From Spongilla lacustris (lineage: Eukaryota > Porifera > Demospongiae > Spongillida > Spongillidae), in NCBI GenBank assembly GCA_949361645.1, contig OX442429.1, positions 8,169,694 through 8,233,693 of the forward strand: 64,000 bases of DNA, in the 5' to 3' direction. The notes beneath the pieces were generated by a model. The model was not told the origin of the DNA. It saw only the letters and a list, made by a program, of their open reading frames with translations, and searched no databases. Shown here piece by piece: positions 59,901 to 64,000 of this stretch; position 1 is the stretch's first letter; the number at the start of each line of letters is the position of its first letter. The translations under genes were made by a program, and so were the position numbers.

Positions 59901-61116
59901 TGTATGTGACAGCTTGGAGATAGCCAGGCTTAGCAGGCTTCACTGATGTGTACATGTATGTCTTCCTGAACAGGCCAGTCATCCCTCCCAGACTTACTAC
60001 CAAGGTGTCACAAAAAGACTTAGCAGTACAAGAGACACCGGCAGGTGGGAGGAGCCAGAGGGGATATAAGAGGGAAGGGGAGGGATCCTTAGCAACCTGA
60101 CCTTAGCAACCTACCAATGCATGCTTGCCACATGTTCCTACAATAACAGAACACTTAGGGAGCATTCGCAGATCACATCTTGTGAGGAGGGAGGGGGAGG
60201 AGGGGTGACAGCTTGATGATGGGTAATGTATGACTAGGGTGTGGGAGGAGTCCAAGAGTGTGATGTAATTTGTGAACGTTCCCTTAGTACAACCAGATGT
60301 GAAGAGAAGGTTGCCTCCCCCTGTGCCAAAGACTAGACCGGCCATTATTGGTGGGTACACCAGATCACATGAGATCACATGAGCTCTTTGTTGCTTTAAA
60401 TAGCTTCAGAGATTGCAGCACGCAGATCTCAGCTCATCACGACAGCTGCTCTGCCTGACTTTAGCAAACCTCCTCCACCTCCAAGATTTGACACCACTCC
60501 ACTTGAAGTCGATCGATCTGACAGTTCCCCTGAGCTTGGGGATAAGGGGGAGTCCCCACCATCGCCCACACCTCGTTTAAAGCTAATCAAGTTAGCCACA
60601 CCCCTTCCCATCTGGGGTGCATGTGGAGGGAAGTGCCTCAATCTGACAAGTTCTCCATTGTGTGTCCGGATATCTTTGGAGGCAATGATGGATATAGATA
60701 AGGGGCTGGTGGTGGTGTGGGTGTGGCTGGTGGTGGTGTGGGTGTGGCTGGTGGTGTGTTTCTAATATGGCTGTTACCTTACCAGAGGAGGCTGGAGGTT
60801 GGCCATTGTGTCAGGTTTGATCTCCGCTTCATTCCCACCAGGTCAGCTCGTGCTAAGTATGACTGTGATGCTGAGGATCTCACAGAGCTGTCATTTAAGA
60901 AGGACGAACTGCTCCTGAACTGTGAGTTGTATTTGTATATTGGTTAGGTTATTATGTTAATTAATCATTAGGTTATTTACCGCTACAAGATATAATACTG
61001 TATGTATTGCCATCTTTTTCAAAGTGGTCGAATCAGAAGAGCCGGGCTGGTACCGAGCAAGCACTGCTGATGGGAAGGAGGGACTTGTTCCTAAGAACTA
61101 TATCATTTTCAATTAA
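53531..61116 (+). CDS. ARHGAP26: GRAF-family RhoGAP (BAR-PH-RhoGAP-SH3), ARHGAP26/10/42-like
   Basis: Membrane-sculpting GTPase-activating protein for Rho/Cdc42, used in endocytosis and adhesion (family knowledge). The N-terminus PPLEYSDCFLDSPSFRDLI begins the BAR domain, which continues through DNFRKEQVHKAR (54830) and EKCAEKYYTTLDSYLRMS (55020). The PH domain runs from about 56505 (EGEAGIMQHPEFIRQGQLMV) to ARKQWLETMEGKEP (57430). The RhoGAP domain is at 57640-59570, with the arginine finger in GIYRKPG and the helix MKASNLGVVFGPTLMRPE. A proline-rich linker (about 59690-60640, PPPRPARP, RPPRREKER) precedes the SH3 domain (ARAKYDCDAEDLTELSFKK, PGWYRASTADGKEGLVPKNY), which ends IIFN and stop at 61116. 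The animal subfamily split cannot be resolved, so the symbol marks the group. Several introns are minisatellites. Confidence 0.93.
53937..53987. repeat. (GT)n microsatellite, GRAF-type gene intron
   Basis: About 24 GT units in the intron between the second BAR exon (ending about 53880) and the exon at about 54124. Confidence 0.9.
54255..54829. repeat. Minisatellite, 23/25 bp x about 24, includes the acceptor
   Basis: Two interleaved units: GAGGTGGCCATATCTCCCATATTGT-like and GATGTGGCCATATCTCCATG-like. The last unit reads CCATATCTCCATGCAG and is itself the 3' splice site of the exon IETIRVRLLN (start 54830). Confidence 0.93.
55130..55700. repeat. Minisatellite, about 26 bp x 21, GRAF-type gene intron
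   Basis: Unit GGAGAGGGTTAGGGGTGGGG plus CATCT, starting about 20 nt after the donor following PNLQE. Confidence 0.92.
56590..56690. repeat. AGGGATAGGGCCTGCT repeats, GRAF-type gene intron
   Basis: Several imperfect 15-30-bp copies of GGGATAGGGCCTGCTAGGGC just after the donor GCAG|GTGAGA near 56587. A C/T-rich stretch follows to the acceptor near 56880. Confidence 0.8.
57010..57145. repeat. Minisatellite, about 26 bp x 5, GRAF-type gene intron
   Basis: Unit GGAGGGTGTGTGAAGGTGGA plus GGTGG, directly after the PH-domain donor at 57008. Confidence 0.9.
57924..58110. repeat. Donor-proximal minisatellite, about 30 bp x 6, GRAF-type gene
   Basis: The donor reads CTTGG|GTAAGGAAGGGGAGGGG. The following units (TGTGAGGAAGGGGGAGGGGC) repeat this donor-like sequence with one or two changes. 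Probable member of the donor-bearing class. Confidence 0.75.
58196..59246 (+). other. Long GRAF-type gene intron with transposon-like tail
   Basis: About 1.05 kb between EQLIAAA and EINDHEKRVECI. The 58780-58975 part has repeated CAGGGGGTGGG motifs and ends GGGGGCGGTAAATCCCTG, which looks like a DNA-transposon terminus, but I could not find a matching left end. Near 59060-59160 there are repeats of ATGTTAGGGTCATG. Confidence 0.5.
60158..60283. mobile_element. Harbinger-like MITE, 126 bp, GRAF-type gene intron
   Basis: Ends GGGAGCATTCGCAGATCACATC and, inverted, GGGAACGTTCACAAATTACATC: roughly 17 of 22 positions agree. Flanked by TTA on both sides (60155-60157 and 60284-60286), the target duplication used by PIF/Harbinger elements. 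A diverged relative ends GATGTAATTTGTGAACGCTC near 45500-45520 in HERC2. Confidence 0.7.
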
Positions 61117-61309
61117 TAGTCTCCTTAGATTTATTGTTTTGTGTTTGTTCTGTTGTTATTTCCTTCCAACTCAAAGCAGTGATGGTTGTCTATGGATAAC
61201 ATGGATAAATGTTGGTGCAGTGTTACTATGGCGACAAAACAGGGCACATGTGATGGGTCATTCCTACTGAAGTGTTCACTCTATGCTTCTGGGCCTTCTG
61301 GCTCCTAGG

Positions 61310-64000
61310 TTAGTCTGCTGCGGTGGGGAAGGTGTGGTGTGCTTCAGCGCTGACATCAGCCAGAGGGCGGGACCAGGATGTGCTCTGTGTCTGATGGCTG
61401 GAGGAAAGGTGGTAGGGGGAGTCCCTTACATCGCTTGTTATCCCTCATCCTTACTTTATGTAGTACAACACACCAGCTTCATTGAAGCATTTCTCCCATC
61501 CGAAAGGAAGCTCTGGAGTGGGCAGTGGGAGGAGGTGCATGGGGATAATGGGAGGAGGTGGGCGACATTGTTACCTTCAGTTTTCAGGATTTCACGTACA
61601 GATAAGGACACCTCTTTTGCCTTCTGGGCCAAGGTGACTGCTGTCTCCTTGGCATGCTTGGAGAGATACCTAGGTGGGCGGGGGTTACCTGTCACCTGGT
61701 CCCCTCGGAGAGTGGATTGCCCACTTCCTTGTACATAGAACCTGGGGGAGGGTCAGTATTATCAGGGGGCATGGTAGTGTTATCAGGGGGAGGGGCAGTG
61801 TTATCAGGGGGAGGGGCAGTGTTATCAGGGGGCATGGTAGTGTTATCAGGGGGAGGGGCAGTGTTATCAGGGGGAGGGGCAATACTCTTACAAGGTCCTA
61901 CTGGCATCAGGAGAGTTCACCAGAATATCATGACATTCCTACATGAGGGAGGGAGGTTATACCAACCTCAGGAGTACCAGTGCTGACCTCAGCAAACATC
62001 AGGAGTTTCTCTGTAGCTACTTGATACCTTCGTGTGGTCGCTTGCTCTTTTTTTCTCTCACAGTCCAACACCGCTAAGCGTCTCTGCAATTCAGCTGAGC
62101 TCTAAAGGTAGGATAACCCCGCCCCTTCATTAGAGCAGGATAACCCCGCCCCTTCATTAGAGCAGGATAACCCCGCCCCTTCATTAGAGCAGGATAACCA
62201 CGCCCCCTTCATTAGAGCAGGATAACCCCGCCCATTCATTAAAGATAACAGTTCTTACATGAGTGTGATTGTTCTGCCTTCCTGTACTAAGCTCCTCCTC
62301 CATAGCTCCTACCATCTGGATCAGAATGCTTACATGACACATTCCTTTAGCACAGTACTTACATTTTTCAGATCTCTCTCTTTCTTCTTGGAAGCCTTTA
62401 AAGCCTTCTCTGTCATTGCAAGCTTCTTTTTGAGTTCTTCTTCTTTTGGTGAGGGACCAACCTAACATGAGCAACTATTAATTGTTTGCTACACATGCAA
62501 GCATATACTAGTTATCACACCCCTCCCCCTCCCCCTCCTCCTCCTCCTCCCCCTCCCCCTCTTCCTTCCCTCATCCTCCACCTCCTCCTTCTTGCCTGTT
62601 GCATTTGTCCATCTGTCACTGGCTTCACTGGTGTACCAAAGTCACTCTCATCACTTACTGCAGCCGCTTCCCCTACCCTTGGAGTAAACTCCCTCAGCAA
62701 TTCATCTAAACTGCTGGTCTGAAGTGGGCATGGTGGTAGGAGTGTTTGTCATTACAATGCTGGCTAGGTAACCTTTCCAACTGCATTTGGTCTGGGGAAG
62801 TCTAAGCTTTCTTTCTGTGTCAGAGCAAGCGTCAGTTGACTTTCAAAGTTCAAGTTGCCACTCCCACTTTCAAAGGGAAACATCTCTTTGCACAGCGCTA
62901 TGAAGTCTGCCAAGACAACCTTCCCTTGCTCATCAATGTCAAGCTTCCGGAACTGTTCCTGCCTCTCAGGGGTGACAGTGTACCCAATGTAGTTGAGAGC
63001 CTGGTAGCAACAAAAGGCAGTATAACATACATACATGTAAGAGCTTAAACTTAAGTTTACATATTCCAGTTTGGTCAGTTTAAATCGACCTCCAGTGTCA
63101 ACAGATAGCCTCTGACGCATTGAGTCATAGTTGGATGTTCTCTCAGAATCTGAAGTAACACACAAATAGCAAAGTGGCAGGAATGCAAAGTGACTTACTG
63201 CCAAGCCTTGTCCTTTTACGTGGGATGGGTGAATGTTCCTTGGCAACTCCAGTAGGACTTGGACCTGCCCAGGTAGTAATTGGATGTAGATAGTAATCCC
63301 TTTAAGTAATCTTACCAGGTTTGTCATTAGTTACGACTAGGGTGCTGGAATCAAAAACAGATACACGTGGATTGGTATGGGACTGGGGACTGGTATGGGG
63401 CTGGGGACTGGTACTAGGACTCTTGTTGGTTGTCCCACCCTGATTGGTTGAGGGAGGTGTGAGAGCACTATGAAAGGAGCAAGAGAGGATTCAAAGCATC
63501 GTGTGAAAGTTTTACTCTGACCTTGCTGGCGAGGTTTTGTTGTTCTTGGCCGTTAAAGTTGCTTGACTCTTGTAAGGCTGCCTCTTAATTTGAATGATGT
63601 AATTGCTGACAAGCTGCCTGATGAAGCCATATGCATTATTATTACTGGTTATTGTACCTTATTAGTAGCTCTCCTCACCTTGTTTTCATCTGTGTCAGCA
63701 GATGCTTGGCCTTCTCTAGCTGTACACACTCAAATGACTCTCCATTCACTTTCAATATTTGATCTCCCACTCTAAGCTGATTATTCTGATCAGGAAGTAG
63801 CTGAAATATAATACAACATTTTTTTGGGTCAAAATCTAGCTCACATTAAAAGCGTCCAAGCCATCAAGAATTTTAGCAATGTAAATTCCTGGTCCATCCG
63901 GCCGGCCTACACCACCTGCAATACTAATGCCAAGGCCTTTGTCTTTGGGGATAGTAATGACATCATCAGCAGTGGTGTGGTGGTCCAAGGGGAGTGGCTG
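61310..64000 (-). CDS. STXBP4: Syntaxin-binding protein 4, partial (5' end outside window)
   Basis: Scaffold protein that binds syntaxin 4 and links to vesicle fusion (known for mammals). In gene order: a PDZ domain at the right edge (KDKGLGISIAGGVGRPDGPG, then NQLRVGDQILKVNGES near 63760), a linker, then an EF-hand-like segment RFKLTKLE plus ALNYIGYTVTPERQEQFRKL (about 63090-62960). Coiled-coil exons follow with KEEELKKKLAMTEKALKASK (near 62430) and ELQRRLAVLDCERKKEQATT (near 62090). Next come 7-residue PPPDNTA repeats, LSKHAKETAVTLAQKAKEVS, and a split WW domain: LPFGWEKCFNEAGVLYYI near 61520, then HQTQSTSWSRPL near 61380. Stop at 61310. Same order as human STXBP4. It converges with the GRAF-type gene, 193 bp apart. 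Confidence 0.88.
61755..61880 (-). repeat. Coding minisatellite, 21 bp x 6, in STXBP4
   Basis: Units encode APPPDNT or TMPPDNT in the STXBP4 frame, flanked by GPCKSI and GSMYKEVGNPL. The exon ends near a donor at about 61700. Coding status rests on frame continuity and acceptor/donor borders, so it is likely but not certain. Confidence 0.65.
62107..62240. repeat. Minisatellite, 27 bp x 5, STXBP4 intron
   Basis: Unit AGGATAACCCCGCCCCTTCA plus TTAGAGC. In the minus sense it runs up to the acceptor ATCCTACCTTTAG of the coiled-coil exon. Confidence 0.9.

Overview
The window is animal nuclear DNA. Its genes are split into many short exons, with many introns of about 50-150 bp, and the proteins are recognisable orthologues of general metazoan genes: PCF11, a Rab GTPase, THOC2, ZCCHC10, SMIM20, HERC2, a GRAF-type RhoGAP and STXBP4. 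The compact genes, frequent minisatellites in introns and a high density of ACATGT palindromes suggest an early-branching invertebrate, most likely a sponge. That assignment is an inference; no species can be named from the sequence alone.

Layout. 394-5907 (-) is PCF11 (3'-end processing and transcription termination). 5908-8050 is intergenic and holds a large foldback sequence. 8051-10903 (+) is a two-exon Rab GTPase whose single intron is almost entirely two minisatellites. 11079-22256 (+) is THOC2 (THO/TREX mRNA export), whose introns carry several small inverted-repeat transposon-like elements. 22427-23025 (-) is ZCCHC10, head to head with SMIM20 at 23131-23412 (+). 23581-53190 (-) is a complete HERC2, a giant E3 ligase that is about 210 kb in human and 29.6 kb here. 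It has three RCC1-like blocks, a cytochrome-b5-like domain, MIB, UBA-like, CPH, ZZ, DOC and HECT domains. A tRNA-Tyr gene lies inside one 142-nt HERC2 intron. 53531-61116 (+) is a BAR-PH-RhoGAP-SH3 protein of the GRAF family, head to head with HERC2. 61310-64000 (-) is STXBP4, which runs off the right edge.

Genes alternate head-to-head and tail-to-tail, with only 100-350 bp between most neighbours. Three of the products serve mRNA metabolism (PCF11, THOC2, possibly ZCCHC10). Three others are linked to membrane traffic (Rab, GRAF, STXBP4). There is no operon and no sign of a single pathway.

The most unusual signal is in the introns. Many contain minisatellites whose repeat unit includes the end of the upstream exon plus its 5' splice site, so the authentic donor is simply the first unit of an array of near-identical donors. 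At least six HERC2 introns and one PCF11 exon show this, and the reading frame across the splice confirms the donor in each. Related cases have 3' splice sites, or plain CA/GT microsatellites, acting as splice sites. The tRNA intron, where the Pol III terminator T-run doubles as the polypyrimidine tract, is a second notable arrangement. All exon boundaries were worked out by eye from frame continuity, GT/AG borders and remembered protein families. No search or alignment was run.
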